Shown: in pieces, positions 16,201-24,354 of the stretch | Layout: each line of letters opens with the position of its first letter | Position numbering within the stretch: position 1 is the first letter of the stretch | IMG/VR virus record: IMGVR_UViG_3300044858_005064 | Location: 1 to 51,175 of that record | DNA length: 51,175 nt | Origin: a virus | Reading direction: 5' to 3' (one strand) | Notes under the pieces: model-generated | The model's input: only the letters and a program-made list of their open reading frames with translations | Databases searched by the model: none | Told to the model about the DNA's origin: nothing | Position numbers and translations under genes: made by a program

Positions 16201-18683
16201 CGTATCTGCCGTTTAGAGGCAAGAACTACGAAGACGCTATTGTGATCTCACAGTCTGCCGCCAAGCGCTTGACCAGCGAGCACATGTATCAGCACGAAGC
16301 CGAGTGGGACGCTAACACGCACGTCGGCAAAAAGGCGTTCGTGAGTCTGTTCCCGGGCGAGTATGACAAAAAGCTGCTGGATAACTTCGACGACAAGGGC
16401 GCCATCAAGAAGGGCATGGAAGTTAACTACGGCGATCCGTTAGTGCTCGTGGCCAAGAAGCGCGACGCTGTCTATGGCAAAGTCCATCGTGGCCGCGGCG
16501 GTAACTTTGCCAACGAGACAGTAACGTGGGACCACCATTCGCCCGGCATCGTGACTGACGTCGAGCACACGGACAAGGGCGTCAGCGTTGTTGTGAAGAA
16601 CAAGTCTCAAATGGAAGTGGGCGACAAGCTCACAGGCCGGTTTGGTGACAAGGGCGTGATTGCTGAAGTCGTCCCAGACCACCAGATGCCGCACGACAAA
16701 GACGGGAATCCTTACGAGGCGCTGGTCAGTCCGCTGGGTTTGATTAGCCGCGTGAATCCAGCTCAAGTTGTCGAGGCGGCCTTGGGCAAAGTGGCGGCCA
16801 AAACTGGTCAGCCGTACAAGATCCCCGACTTTGATAACAGCAAAGACCTGATTGATTTTGCGCAGAAAGAACTTGAGAAGCACGGTTTGTCAGACACTGA
16901 GCACGTCACGGACCCTGAGACGGGCCGGAATATTCCGGGTGTGCTGACCGGCAATCGGTTCTTCATGAAGCTGCACCACACCGCTGAGTCCAAGGGCCAA
17001 GGCCGCTCGACCGGTGGCTATACCGCTGAAGGCACGCCGGCCAAGGGCGGTAGCGAAGGCGCCAAGCGCATCGGCATGTTGGATCTGGGTGCGCTCTTAT
17101 CTCACGGCGCCGGCCAAGTCATTCGCGACGCCAAGATGGTGCGCGGCCAAGCCAACCCCGAATACTGGTCGCAGTTCATGGCGGGCTATTCGCCACCGCT
17201 GCCCAAGGTGCCGCACGTGTACAACAAGTTCGTCAATCAGCTTAAAGCCGCGGGTATCAACACTGTGCGCGAGGGCACGAAGACCCACATTATGGCGATG
17301 ACGGACAAGGATGTGGACTCGCTGGCCGGTGATCGTGAAATCAAGAACAGCGAGACGGTCGACTGGAAAGGCTTGATGAAGCCCAAAGCCGGCGGGCTGT
17401 TTGACGAAACAATGACGGGCGGCCACGGCGGGAATCGGTGGTCAAAGATAACATTACACGAGCCGATGCCTAACCCCGTCATGGAAGACCCCATTCGCCG
17501 TGTGTTGGGTATTACCGAGAAGCAATTCCGTGGCGTCCTTGCCGGCCAAGCCACACTGTTCGACAAGACCGGCCCAGAGGCAATTCAAGCAGCGCTGGCC
17601 AAGATTAATCTTCCCAAAGCGATTGAGCAGACCCGCCAAGATATCAAATCAGGTCGCAAGACCATTCGTGACGCCGCTGTCCGCAAGCTGGGTTTCCTGA
17701 AGAGCGCAGAAGCTACCGGCGTCCACCCGAAAGACTGGATGATGAGTAAGGTGGCTGTCTTGCCGCCGTTGTTCAGGCCCGTAACGACGATGGGTTCTAA
17801 GAAACTCCCGCTGGTAGACGACGCGAACTATCTTTACAAAGAGTTACTCGACGCCAACCACGTGTTGCGCGAAACATCCGGCGCCTTTGATAGCTATGGC
17901 GACGAGCGGCTGGGCCTGTATGACGCCGTGAAAGCCGTCAGCGGTTTGGGCGACCCGCAGCAGCCCAAAAACGTTGAGCGGAACGTTAAGGGTTTCTTGT
18001 CTAAGATTTTCGGTAGTTCGCCCAAGTACGGCACGGTTCAGCGCAAGCTGCTGAGTTCCACCGTGGACTTGGTGGGTCGGGCGGTGATTACGCCCAACCC
18101 GGATCTGGACATGGATCAGGTGGCACTGCCCGAAGAGAAGGCATGGGATATTTACAAGCCGTTCGTGGTGCGCGGGTTGGTGCGACGAGGAATGCCCAGA
18201 ATGCAGGCGCTAGACGCTGTTGAGGGCAAAAACAAAGCTGCGTTTGAAGAGCTGCACACCCAGATGAACAGCCGGCCGATTGTGATTAATCGCGCGCCCG
18301 TGTTGCACCGTTACGGCCTGATGGCGTTTTATCCGCGCCTGACCAAGAACAAGGTCATGGAAGTAAACCCTGTGATTACCAAGGGTTTTGGCGCCGACTT
18401 TGACGGAGACGCCATGCAGTATCACGTGCCCAGCACTGACGACGCTGCCAAAGAAGCTATTCACAAGATGCTGCCCAGCAAAAATCTGTTCTCGGCGGCT
18501 TCGTTTAAAGCGCATTACGTGCCGAACAAAGACTATCAAACTGGGTTGTATGTGGCGTCTAGCCGAACAAATCACAAATCTAAACCCCACGTATATCGCA
18601 CCAAGCGCGACGCTATGGCGGCGTACAAGCGTGGTGAAATAGGCGTAGACACCCAAGTGCATATTGTGGAAGATAATACGTAG
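13239..18683 (+). CDS. RNA polymerase beta fused to N-terminal half of beta-prime, intein-interrupted
   Basis: 1814 residues; 1467 after removal of the 347-residue intein (412-758). Beta landmarks in order: VPYLTDSGTF (113 on), FIDYLRTPE/SGKVGVDMRF across the intein (bacterial TPEGPNIGL region), GSRMFTQALPLVNAEAPL (about 866), LPFRGKNYEDAIVIS, GDKLTGRFGDKGV (about 1128), MKLHHTAESKGQGRSTGGY and a clamp end near 1345. Beta-prime begins at about 1365 (GLMKPKAGGLFDE) without the Cys-rich zinc ribbon, then LPPLFRP, VDLVGRAVIT, INRAPVLHR (about 1684) and the catalytic GADFDGDAM, with Mg2+ ligands Asp1720, Asp1722 and Asp1724. It stops shortly after this domain. Bridge helix and trigger loop are in the protein at 19572. 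No alpha, omega or sigma is seen in the window. Confidence 0.95.
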   Translation: MAEPFSAPPLPALTQPPQPLQPRAFGDVAGMRKNIFERALSSAQGIEPIKNDLYTLHLQDVGYAGPEMYAKADQKKAVLTRGSLARKMQGTWTLIDNKTNQPVAQRRATIANVPYLTDSGTFVNKGVEYTLAHQMRLRPGVFTREKENGELEAHVNTLPGKGRSHRYYLDPQTGVFKIQIGQAQIPLMPLLRHMGVPEQAMRQAWGNEITAVNMEKGDAGTLDKLYQRLVNKPIAGATAEEKAKAINEEFAKTELDEDVTRRTLGTSHKHMTPDTILAITKKLIAVNRKEAESDDRDSMAFQSVHGPEDLLAERFTKDKKNLRQLLWKATAKKSLDHIPSGVFNKAISAALIGSGLGSSLEEINPAEIFDHQTRVTRLGEGGIGSLDSVPAESRSVQPSHLGFIDYLRTPECYDAETEVMTRSGWKKWPDVTDADEFACLNAAGVLSFHVAEKLHAAHYAGIMYGGNTGKINYLVTPNHRMYTRPLYAGAAYRIELAPHMHLKFRGVLSGGFDAYEGDAVTTFAVPQPEYTSNNRAVVDAVDIADWAELLGWYLGEGNCVYRPDTAQYHVKITQCQKHNPENCDQIRALLNKLPFKWGYHGKAFTIATKQVAAYFKQFNGSPKRWIPDVFFRAPSNARFRLFDALMKSEGRKNKQGERTCFCTSSQQLARDFERLAFGLGYSSRTVFEKDSRPHSSTGGCWIVHVHKQNSHQVLPRAARDGRCHYFTQQYSGMVYCATVPGGLLYVRRHGNCGFWCGNSGKVGVDMRFAGGAMKGQDGKIYTPVVDTKTGQTTYKTPQELADIPLVFPGEDKHDLPMVSALVGGKIKYVPRDQAQYSLPNMDNTFSALSNMVPMKTMIKGHRVIMGSRMFTQALPLVNAEAPLVQSGQAHNPSSSYEDVMGEKLGAVRAQSAGRVESVTPDSIVWRDKDGNKQVTDLYNDMPFNRKTFWTQTPAVQAGDFIKPGQLLAHSNFTDKQGTAALGMNLRTAYLPFRGKNYEDAIVISQSAAKRLTSEHMYQHEAEWDANTHVGKKAFVSLFPGEYDKKLLDNFDDKGAIKKGMEVNYGDPLVLVAKKRDAVYGKVHRGRGGNFANETVTWDHHSPGIVTDVEHTDKGVSVVVKNKSQMEVGDKLTGRFGDKGVIAEVVPDHQMPHDKDGNPYEALVSPLGLISRVNPAQVVEAALGKVAAKTGQPYKIPDFDNSKDLIDFAQKELEKHGLSDTEHVTDPETGRNIPGVLTGNRFFMKLHHTAESKGQGRSTGGYTAEGTPAKGGSEGAKRIGMLDLGALLSHGAGQVIRDAKMVRGQANPEYWSQFMAGYSPPLPKVPHVYNKFVNQLKAAGINTVREGTKTHIMAMTDKDVDSLAGDREIKNSETVDWKGLMKPKAGGLFDETMTGGHGGNRWSKITLHEPMPNPVMEDPIRRVLGITEKQFRGVLAGQATLFDKTGPEAIQAALAKINLPKAIEQTRQDIKSGRKTIRDAAVRKLGFLKSAEATGVHPKDWMMSKVAVLPPLFRPVTTMGSKKLPLVDDANYLYKELLDANHVLRETSGAFDSYGDERLGLYDAVKAVSGLGDPQQPKNVERNVKGFLSKIFGSSPKYGTVQRKLLSSTVDLVGRAVITPNPDLDMDQVALPEEKAWDIYKPFVVRGLVRRGMPRMQALDAVEGKNKAAFEELHTQMNSRPIVINRAPVLHRYGLMAFYPRLTKNKVMEVNPVITKGFGADFDGDAMQYHVPSTDDAAKEAIHKMLPSKNLFSAASFKAHYVPNKDYQTGLYVASSRTNHKSKPHVYRTKRDAMAAYKRGEIGVDTQVHIVEDNT
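14472..15512 (+). mobile_element. intein with LAGLIDADG homing endonuclease in beta
   Basis: 347 in-frame codons between TPE and Ser759. The splice N-terminus is Cys412 (CYDAETEV, block A). Block B shows VTPNHRMY. Block F is VYCATVPGGLLYVRR, and block G ends FWCGN before Ser+1. The penultimate residue is Gly rather than His, as in a group of phage inteins. The DOD endonuclease has two LAGLIDADG-like helices, LLGWYLGEGN (548-557) and FDALMKSEGR (642-651), with acidic residues at the ends, so it may be active. Base composition differs: 25/60 G+C in each of 14641-14700, 14941-15000 and 15001-15060, against 36/60 in 13441-13500 and 16261-16320. This points to separate acquisition. Confidence 0.92.
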
Positions 18684-18704
18684 CTCGGATAACACGGAGG
18701 TTTT

Positions 18705-19349
18705 ATGTACACGATTAACCCTGAACTGCTTGCTCTGGCGCAGATGCGCCTCGAAAAAAGTGCCGTTGTTCCGCCCGGCGGCGACCCCTCGATGGGTGGC
18801 GGCGCGCCTCCAATGGACCCCGCGGCGATGGGCGCGGCGCCTCCTGTAGATCCGGCCGCAATGCAGGGCGGTGCGCCGATGGACCCCGCGGCCATGGGCA
18901 TGGCTCCTCCCGCCGCCCCAGCCGCTCCGGCCGCGCCGGCAGCGCCTGCTGCGCCCGGCCAAGCGGCGCCGCAGAAGCTCAAGCCTGAGCAGATGATGAA
19001 TATGCTCGACTACAGGCTGTATAACATGCAGCAGCAGCTTACGGCGATTATGAACGCGCTGGGCGTGCAAGTGCCGCCCGAGTCGTTGGTTCTGCCGCCG
19101 GGTTCGCCGGGCGCACCGCCGGCTGAGTCTGCGTTGCCGGGTGGCCCAATGGCCCCGCCGCCGCAAGCCCCCGGCGCGCCCAATGCGCCTCAAGCGCCGG
19201 GCGGCCCGCTTCCTCCGGGCGGCCCAATGGACCCTAGCGCACCGCCTGCCGATCCTGCCGCGATGAAGGGCGCGTCGGCGCACGATCTGCATGTAAAGGC
19301 CAGCGCTGTTGCTATCCTGCAGCGGAGCTTGAATAAGTATGCGGGTTAA
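18705..19349 (+). CDS. Pro/Ala/Gly-rich low-complexity protein lying in the beta-prime split
   Basis: 214 residues with CACGGAGGTTTT before the ATG. The short helical N-terminus (NPELLALAQMRLEKSA) is followed by repeats of MDPAAMG/APP, a run of PAAPAAP units and further GGP/APP stretches. A central helical island (KLKPEQMMNMLDYRLYNMQQQL) and a helical C-terminus (ASAVAILQRSLNKYAG) break the low complexity. The string PVDPAAM..GAP also occurs near the end of the scaffold-like protein at 29611, hinting that both are virion proteins. It occupies the gap between the two polymerase genes. Function unknown. Confidence 0.6.
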   Translation: MYTINPELLALAQMRLEKSAVVPPGGDPSMGGGAPPMDPAAMGAAPPVDPAAMQGGAPMDPAAMGMAPPAAPAAPAAPAAPAAPGQAAPQKLKPEQMMNMLDYRLYNMQQQLTAIMNALGVQVPPESLVLPPGSPGAPPAESALPGGPMAPPPQAPGAPNAPQAPGGPLPPGGPMDPSAPPADPAAMKGASAHDLHVKASAVAILQRSLNKYAG

Positions 19350-19545
19350 AACCCACCATAACTTGCAGCCGGCAGAGCAACTGGCACACACCGTTGTGAT
19401 CGAAGATGACAATGGAAACCCAATCTTTGTCGCGCTGCATATGTCTGAGGGAATTGTGTATTCAGACGCCAGCCAAAAAGATTTCCCGGGTATTTTGAAA
19501 CTCGCGGGGATTGAAACAGTACCTGTGGTTACGTTTATTGACTGA
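19339..19545 (+). CDS. small beta-rich protein between polymerase genes
   Basis: 68 residues; its start overlaps the previous gene by 11 bases. It has three or four short strands (HTVVIEDDNGNPIFVALH, IVYSDAS, VPVVTFID), no Cys and no membrane segment. It is the second of two small genes in the split of beta-prime. No family is recognised. It could be a polymerase accessory subunit, judged only by position. Confidence 0.5.
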   Translation: MRVKTHHNLQPAEQLAHTVVIEDDNGNPIFVALHMSEGIVYSDASQKDFPGILKLAGIETVPVVTFID

Positions 19546-19571
19546 ACACTGCTTAGCGCCGGATACGCTCT

Positions 19572-21446
19572 ATGTTGAAAACAACGCTAGGTCAGTTGCT
19601 GGTTAATGACGCGCTGCCGGAAGACATGCGGGACTATACGCGCGTTTTGAACAAGAAAAACACGGGCGCGCTGGCGACAGAATTAGCCAAGAAATACCCG
19701 GAAAAATACCGCGAAGTCATGAAAAAGCTTCATGACGTGGCGCTTGATTCCGCGTACACAACAAACGGCTTATCGTTCGGCCTGAAAGACGTGCGGCCGA
19801 GTTTGGCGGCGCAGCACACGCAGCTGAAAGTAAAACAGCAGTTGCGGCAGATTCTGGCGGATAGGGGCCTCAACGACGAGCAGCGCAATGCGAAAATACT
19901 CAAGCTGGCGTCGGAAGCGCAGCGGCAGCTTGTGGATGATGTGTATAACGAGGCCCACGGGCACGATAATCCGTTAGCGCACCAGATTGCTGGATCCGGC
20001 GTGGGCAACAAGTTCCAGCTGAACTCGATCCTTGGCGCCGACATGCAGTATCTCGACCACCGCGGCGAGCCTATTCCAATTCCTGTTATGCGCGGATACG
20101 CCCAAGGCTTAACGCCCGTGGAGTACTTTGCCGGCGCGTTCGGCACCCGCAAGGGTGTAATTGACCTGAAGACCGCCACAGCTGACGCCGGGTTCTACGG
20201 CAAGCAGCTTACGCAGATGGCGCACAGACTGCTTGTCACGGACCAAGACGAGCAAGACCAAGAGCGCCTAGCCAACGCCCACGAGCGCGGTTTTCCCACG
20301 GACATAGACGACCCCGACAACGAGGGCGCAATGCTGTCGCGACCCGTAGGGCCGTACAAGCGCAATACTGTGCTGACGCCCAAAATCATGCGCGACATCA
20401 AAGAGATGGGCGTTAAAGATATCTTAGTGCGCAGCCCAATTGTCGGCGGCCCAGAAGACGGCGGTGTCTATGCAAATGACGTCGGCTATCGCGAAAAAGG
20501 CCATCTGCCGCCTGTCGGAGACTATGTGGGTATTGCAGCCGCGCAGGCGCTTTCAGAGCCTGTCACACAAAGTCAGATTAGCTCCAAGCACTCTGGCGGC
20601 GTCGGTGGCGCAGGCGGGATTTCTGGTTTTAAAGCGCTCAACGCGCTTGTACAGGTGCCGAAGAAGTTTCCCGGCGGGGCAACACACGCTCAGGCAGATG
20701 GGCATGTCCAAGAAGTGCGTCCTGCGCCACAGGGCGGCTTTTATGTGCAAATTAACGGTCAAGACCATTATGTCCCAACGGACCGCGGCGTTACGGTTAA
20801 AAAGGGTGACGAGATCGAAGCTGGTGACACAATTTCGGAGGGTATGCCGAACCCAGCTGAAATTGTCCGCCATAAAGGCGTGGGTGAAGGCCGCCGCTAT
20901 TTTGTCCAAGCGATGCGGCAGGTGATGCAAAATAGCGGTATTACAGCCCACCGCAGAAACATTGAGTTGCTTTCGCGCGGCTTGATTAACCACGTGCGCA
21001 TGACGGACGAGCACGGCGACTACTCCCCTGACGATATCGTGCCGTATTCGATGTTGGAGCGAAACTGGACGCCGCGCGACGGGAGCGTAGCCGGCGCGCC
21101 GAGTACGCTTTCTGGGCACTATCTGGAACAGCCCGCGCTGCATTATTCCGTCGGCACGCCAATCACAAAAAACGTTGTTAAAACCTTGGGCCAGCACGGC
21201 ATTACAAATATTCAAGCGCACAGAGAGCCGCCGCCGTTTCAGCCCGAAATGGTACGCGGCATGTCGAACATCTCCAACGATCCTGACTGGATGACCCGCA
21301 TGCTCGGGTCGTACCAAGAAAAAGGCCTGCTGAACAGCGTACACCGCGGTTTAACGAGCAATACCGCCGGTAGCAGTTATGTTCCGGCGCTGGCACAAGG
21401 CGAAAACTTTGGCGTGACCGGAACGACAAGTGGGTGGAAGCCCTGA
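19572..21446 (+). CDS. RNA polymerase beta-prime C-terminal half
   Basis: 624 residues, weak Shine-Dalgarno. It starts at the segment equivalent to bacterial TTVGR (here TTLGQLLVNDALPEDM), then LDSAYTTNGLSFGLKDV. Next come the bridge-helix/trigger-loop region GVGNKFQLNSILGADMQYL, IPIPVMRGYAQGLTPVEYF, GAFGTRKGVIDLKTATADAG (about 183-205) and YGKQLTQMAHRLLVT. A later PVGDYVGIAAAQALSEPVTQ matches the bacterial VG..A.QSIGEPGTQLT helix. The C-terminus has GVGEGRRYFVQAMRQVMQNSG and HRRNIELLSRGLINHV, as in the bacterial C-terminal part. Together with the 13239 gene it completes a catalytic core. It must associate non-covalently with that protein, since no intein halves are present at the break. Confidence 0.95.
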   Translation: MLKTTLGQLLVNDALPEDMRDYTRVLNKKNTGALATELAKKYPEKYREVMKKLHDVALDSAYTTNGLSFGLKDVRPSLAAQHTQLKVKQQLRQILADRGLNDEQRNAKILKLASEAQRQLVDDVYNEAHGHDNPLAHQIAGSGVGNKFQLNSILGADMQYLDHRGEPIPIPVMRGYAQGLTPVEYFAGAFGTRKGVIDLKTATADAGFYGKQLTQMAHRLLVTDQDEQDQERLANAHERGFPTDIDDPDNEGAMLSRPVGPYKRNTVLTPKIMRDIKEMGVKDILVRSPIVGGPEDGGVYANDVGYREKGHLPPVGDYVGIAAAQALSEPVTQSQISSKHSGGVGGAGGISGFKALNALVQVPKKFPGGATHAQADGHVQEVRPAPQGGFYVQINGQDHYVPTDRGVTVKKGDEIEAGDTISEGMPNPAEIVRHKGVGEGRRYFVQAMRQVMQNSGITAHRRNIELLSRGLINHVRMTDEHGDYSPDDIVPYSMLERNWTPRDGSVAGAPSTLSGHYLEQPALHYSVGTPITKNVVKTLGQHGITNIQAHREPPPFQPEMVRGMSNISNDPDWMTRMLGSYQEKGLLNSVHRGLTSNTAGSSYVPALAQGENFGVTGTTSGWKP

Positions 21447-21474
21447 GCGTATTTATGTAGGATATAGGGGCGAA

Positions 21475-21498
21475 GCACTGTAAATTATTATTCAGTGC
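21475..21498. promoter_or_regulatory. leader hairpin after polymerase operon
   Basis: GCACTG (21475-21480) and CAGTGC (21493-21498) form a perfect 6-bp stem with a 12-base AT-rich loop, in the 71-base gap between the polymerase and the next structural gene. No T-tract follows. Confidence 0.35.
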
Positions 21499-21512
21499 CC
21501 AGTGTCAATAGT

Positions 21513-21528
21513 GCCGCATGGAGGTGGC
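21513..21528 (+). promoter_or_regulatory. hairpin with Shine-Dalgarno in ATGGAG loop (copy 1)
   Basis: GCCGC (21513-21517), loop ATGGAG (21518-21523), GTGGC (21524-21528); five pairs including one G-T. The GGAGG core straddles loop and 3' arm, and the start GTG at 21530 follows by five bases. The same loop recurs before the genes at 31483 and 32091. Confidence 0.5.
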
Positions 21529-21529
21529 C

Positions 21530-23905
21530 GTGTATAACAAAAAGACTAAAGAAGCGTCGTGGAAGCACTGGCTGAATGTTGTCAGGTCGCACGACCGCAG
21601 CCAGACCAAGCAAGCTGATCTTGGCGGCAAGGGCGACGACACGTCCTTCGAGCAGTCTTTTAGTAACTTAGCCCACGCCTACCTCCGCGATTCAGCCCCC
21701 AAGCTGTTGGATCACGAAATCGGTTTCCAGCTGCTCGACCGTAACCGCGAAAACACCAAAGCTATCGGTGTGTTCGCGTTCAAGCTCGGTTCGATGTGGC
21801 TGTACGCGCCCGTGTTCTTTCTGAACGGCGACTTGAAGGGGCACGAACTCCTGTACATCAAGAATCAGGACATGTTCGTGCCGCTCAAGGAAAACTGGAT
21901 TAACTACCTGCTTAACCGCAAACCCAACATTCTAGGCAGCGGCATCGACCGAAACCTTGCGGGTTTTGGCCAGCGCAACCCTGACTTTACGCAGCTTTCG
22001 CGGTCGCCGTCGAAGTTTGGCTCGGCGCAGCCTACGCTGAAAGAGATGATTACGGCGGTCATGGCGACGTTTGCCAAGACTGCTACGCAGAACACCGCTG
22101 CCGCGTTTGTCGAGATTGGCCAGCTGATGGACTTGAAGAAGTTCCTCAAGGAAGCTCGGCTTGAGACGCTGAACATGCTTGTGAAGACATGTCAGGCAGC
22201 CCCCGCTGTCGCGCAGGCCATCGACGAGTTTCACGGTTTAAATATCATTAAGGAAGCCATCGACTTGGCGAAGGCGCGGGCCAACCAGCCCAAGATCGCC
22301 AGCGTGCTGTCTGACGCGCCCAAGAAACCAGAAGCGCAGGCGGGTCTTAAAGTTATTTCGTTTGATGTTACGGTGCAAACCAAGCTCCCGGCCGGCTACA
22401 GCGAAGAAGACCAAGAGAAGCTGCTCCGCGACGGCGTGCTGATCAAGGACGAGCGCGGCGACGACAGCGTTTCGGTGCCGTATAACATCCAAGTCGAAAA
22501 GAAGCTGTTTACGCCGTCTGAGTCGGGACTGTATGACATTCTTGTCAAGGGTGGTGACATTGAGCGTTGCTACGTGGCTGTGCATCCGCAAGGTGCCGCC
22601 AAGCGGGCTGATTTCGTAACAGTCGTGCGCACGGAAGGCACGCCGGACTGGGTGAACACGCGGGCCGACCAAGTGTTTGCACTGGTTCGCATCGAAGGCG
22701 AAGACTTCGACACGTGGTTCAACGGCCTGACGGACGCAAATAGCCTTCCTGCCGGTAGCCGTGTCATGCTGATCGGCAAGAACGGCGACGCCACTGTGCC
22801 AGCCCGCGTCCTGCGCGAGTACGGCACCAGCGAGTATGACACCACGTCGTACGAAGTGCATTTGGAAGATTATTCCAAGCACCCGCCCCGCGGCAGCATC
22901 ATGGGCTGCGCCTATACCGACCCGCTGAACTACGACAAGTATCGTGACGGCGTACGGCTCCACTTGAACGCCAAGAAGGGTTCTAAGCTGCGCTCTAGCA
23001 TGGGCGATATCTTCGTGCCGGAAGGCTTCAAGCTCCTGCCGACCAGCAAGGGTGAAGACGACACAGACAAGCCAGAGGGCCAAGAAAGCTGTGGCTGCGG
23101 CGGCAGTGAGGATCCGCCGCTGATGCCGGGCAATCTCGCTGACGCCCAGTTGGCGCTGATGAGCAAAACCGCCAGCCTGACTGTGTATCACAACGGCACG
23201 GCTGTAACGATTAACAAAGAAGCTGCCGCCAGCCCTGTGCAGGCGCTGGTAACGCTTGTGGAGCATCACGGTCTGCGCGAAGACGCCGCCCGTGAAATTC
23301 TCAAGACAGCCGCCGCCAAGCGCAAGTACGAAGGCCGCATTAAGTACGCCGACCCGTATGGTGGCCCGATGATGGTCAACAGCGCGCCCGGCGCGCCGAG
23401 TGATCCGGGCCCTGTTATGGGCGGCGAGACAATTATGGGCGCCAGCGTGCCGACGCAGTTAGGCATTGATATTGGTGTGCCGGTATCTGGCATGAGCGCG
23501 AGCAATACCGACCGCAGTATTTACAACCCGAACACCCTGCTTGACAAAAAAGATATCCGCGCGGTGACTGATGCCGCGCAGACTGGTCAGCGAGAAGTAT
23601 TCGACACCGCCATGATCGGGTCGATGCTTAAGGCCGTGCGTGACGACAGCATGGTGGATCGTTACATGGGCGAGCTGACCAAGGGCCTCGATAAGCTAGG
23701 CCGGATTCTGTTCATGTTCTACTGGCACGGCGACCGGTTCGCTGAGCGGTATGGCAAGTCGGATATGCCAGAACTCGAAGACTCGCTGCGCAACGCGTTT
23801 GAAATGCTTGGCGACGTAATCCTGTTCCTCAAGCAAAAGACGATTGAGCCGTATCCCGAAGAGGCCGGCGCGGACGTAGATCTCGGCGCTACTGCAAACT
23901 CCTAA
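21530..23905 (+). CDS. large virion structural protein
   Basis: 791 residues from GTG 21530. The ATG at 21518 is in frame, but it is itself part of the GGAGG ribosome site, so GTG is preferred. The N-terminal 170 residues contain FSNLAHAYLRDSAPKLLDHEIGFQL and an AFKLGSMWLYAPVFFLNG strand-rich block ending in LLNRKPNILG. A helical central part (160-260) is followed by a long beta-rich section with a CGCGG cluster near residue 525. The C-terminal 130 residues are helical (DKLGRILFMFYWHGDRFAERYG). It opens the head module. The size and mixed fold suggest a portal-vicinity or large structural protein, but no portal signature is clear, so I leave it unnamed. Confidence 0.6.
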   Translation: MYNKKTKEASWKHWLNVVRSHDRSQTKQADLGGKGDDTSFEQSFSNLAHAYLRDSAPKLLDHEIGFQLLDRNRENTKAIGVFAFKLGSMWLYAPVFFLNGDLKGHELLYIKNQDMFVPLKENWINYLLNRKPNILGSGIDRNLAGFGQRNPDFTQLSRSPSKFGSAQPTLKEMITAVMATFAKTATQNTAAAFVEIGQLMDLKKFLKEARLETLNMLVKTCQAAPAVAQAIDEFHGLNIIKEAIDLAKARANQPKIASVLSDAPKKPEAQAGLKVISFDVTVQTKLPAGYSEEDQEKLLRDGVLIKDERGDDSVSVPYNIQVEKKLFTPSESGLYDILVKGGDIERCYVAVHPQGAAKRADFVTVVRTEGTPDWVNTRADQVFALVRIEGEDFDTWFNGLTDANSLPAGSRVMLIGKNGDATVPARVLREYGTSEYDTTSYEVHLEDYSKHPPRGSIMGCAYTDPLNYDKYRDGVRLHLNAKKGSKLRSSMGDIFVPEGFKLLPTSKGEDDTDKPEGQESCGCGGSEDPPLMPGNLADAQLALMSKTASLTVYHNGTAVTINKEAAASPVQALVTLVEHHGLREDAAREILKTAAAKRKYEGRIKYADPYGGPMMVNSAPGAPSDPGPVMGGETIMGASVPTQLGIDIGVPVSGMSASNTDRSIYNPNTLLDKKDIRAVTDAAQTGQREVFDTAMIGSMLKAVRDDSMVDRYMGELTKGLDKLGRILFMFYWHGDRFAERYGKSDMPELEDSLRNAFEMLGDVILFLKQKTIEPYPEEAGADVDLGATANS

Positions 23906-23915
23906 TAGGTGAAAA

Positions 23916-24335
23916 ATGGCTAGCACGATTTGGTCGGGCACTACTACATTTACAGCGCCCAGCGGCTCTGAAACAGTTGTGCCGGTAAAGATGCCGCACC
24001 GCGCAATTCTGCGCGGATACGCGCTCGTTCAGCTAACCGGCGCTGACAACAAGTTTGAGGCTGACCTTTATTCCAGCAAGCAGGACACCACGCCGAATAG
24101 CGCGTTGCCGGCTGAGGCTTTTCACGTTCTTAGTTTGGCTGATTTTGCTGACGTTGTATCAGATCAAGACGTCGTAGCGATTGCCGAAAATAGCAACGTA
24201 AACGTGGCGTACCTTAATCGCGACGGTTCGCCGTCAAACCCGCAACGGTTTTTGTATCTGCGAATCAAACCGAACGGCAGCGGCTCGAAGAATTTCGTGC
24301 TGACCGTCACTGTTGAAACACCGATGCTGCGCTAA
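23916..24335 (+). CDS. small beta-rich structural protein
   Basis: 139 residues, AGGTGA upstream. Nearly all strands and turns: STIWSGTTTFTAPSGSETVVPVKMPH, RGYALVQLTGAD, and a terminal FLYLRIKPNGSGSKNFVLTV. It looks like a jelly-roll or fibre-type domain. It is the first of three adjacent fibre-like genes inside the head module, so these could be capsid-attached fibres rather than tail fibres. Confidence 0.55.
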   Translation: MASTIWSGTTTFTAPSGSETVVPVKMPHRAILRGYALVQLTGADNKFEADLYSSKQDTTPNSALPAEAFHVLSLADFADVVSDQDVVAIAENSNVNVAYLNRDGSPSNPQRFLYLRIKPNGSGSKNFVLTVTVETPMLR

Positions 24336-24354
24336 ATATTTACGGAGCAATATC

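Noticed and set aside
18640-19600. Split intein joining the two beta-prime halves
   Set aside because: The first protein ends in ordinary polymerase-like sequence (VHIVEDNT) and the second starts directly with a beta-prime segment. No Hint blocks are present at either end.
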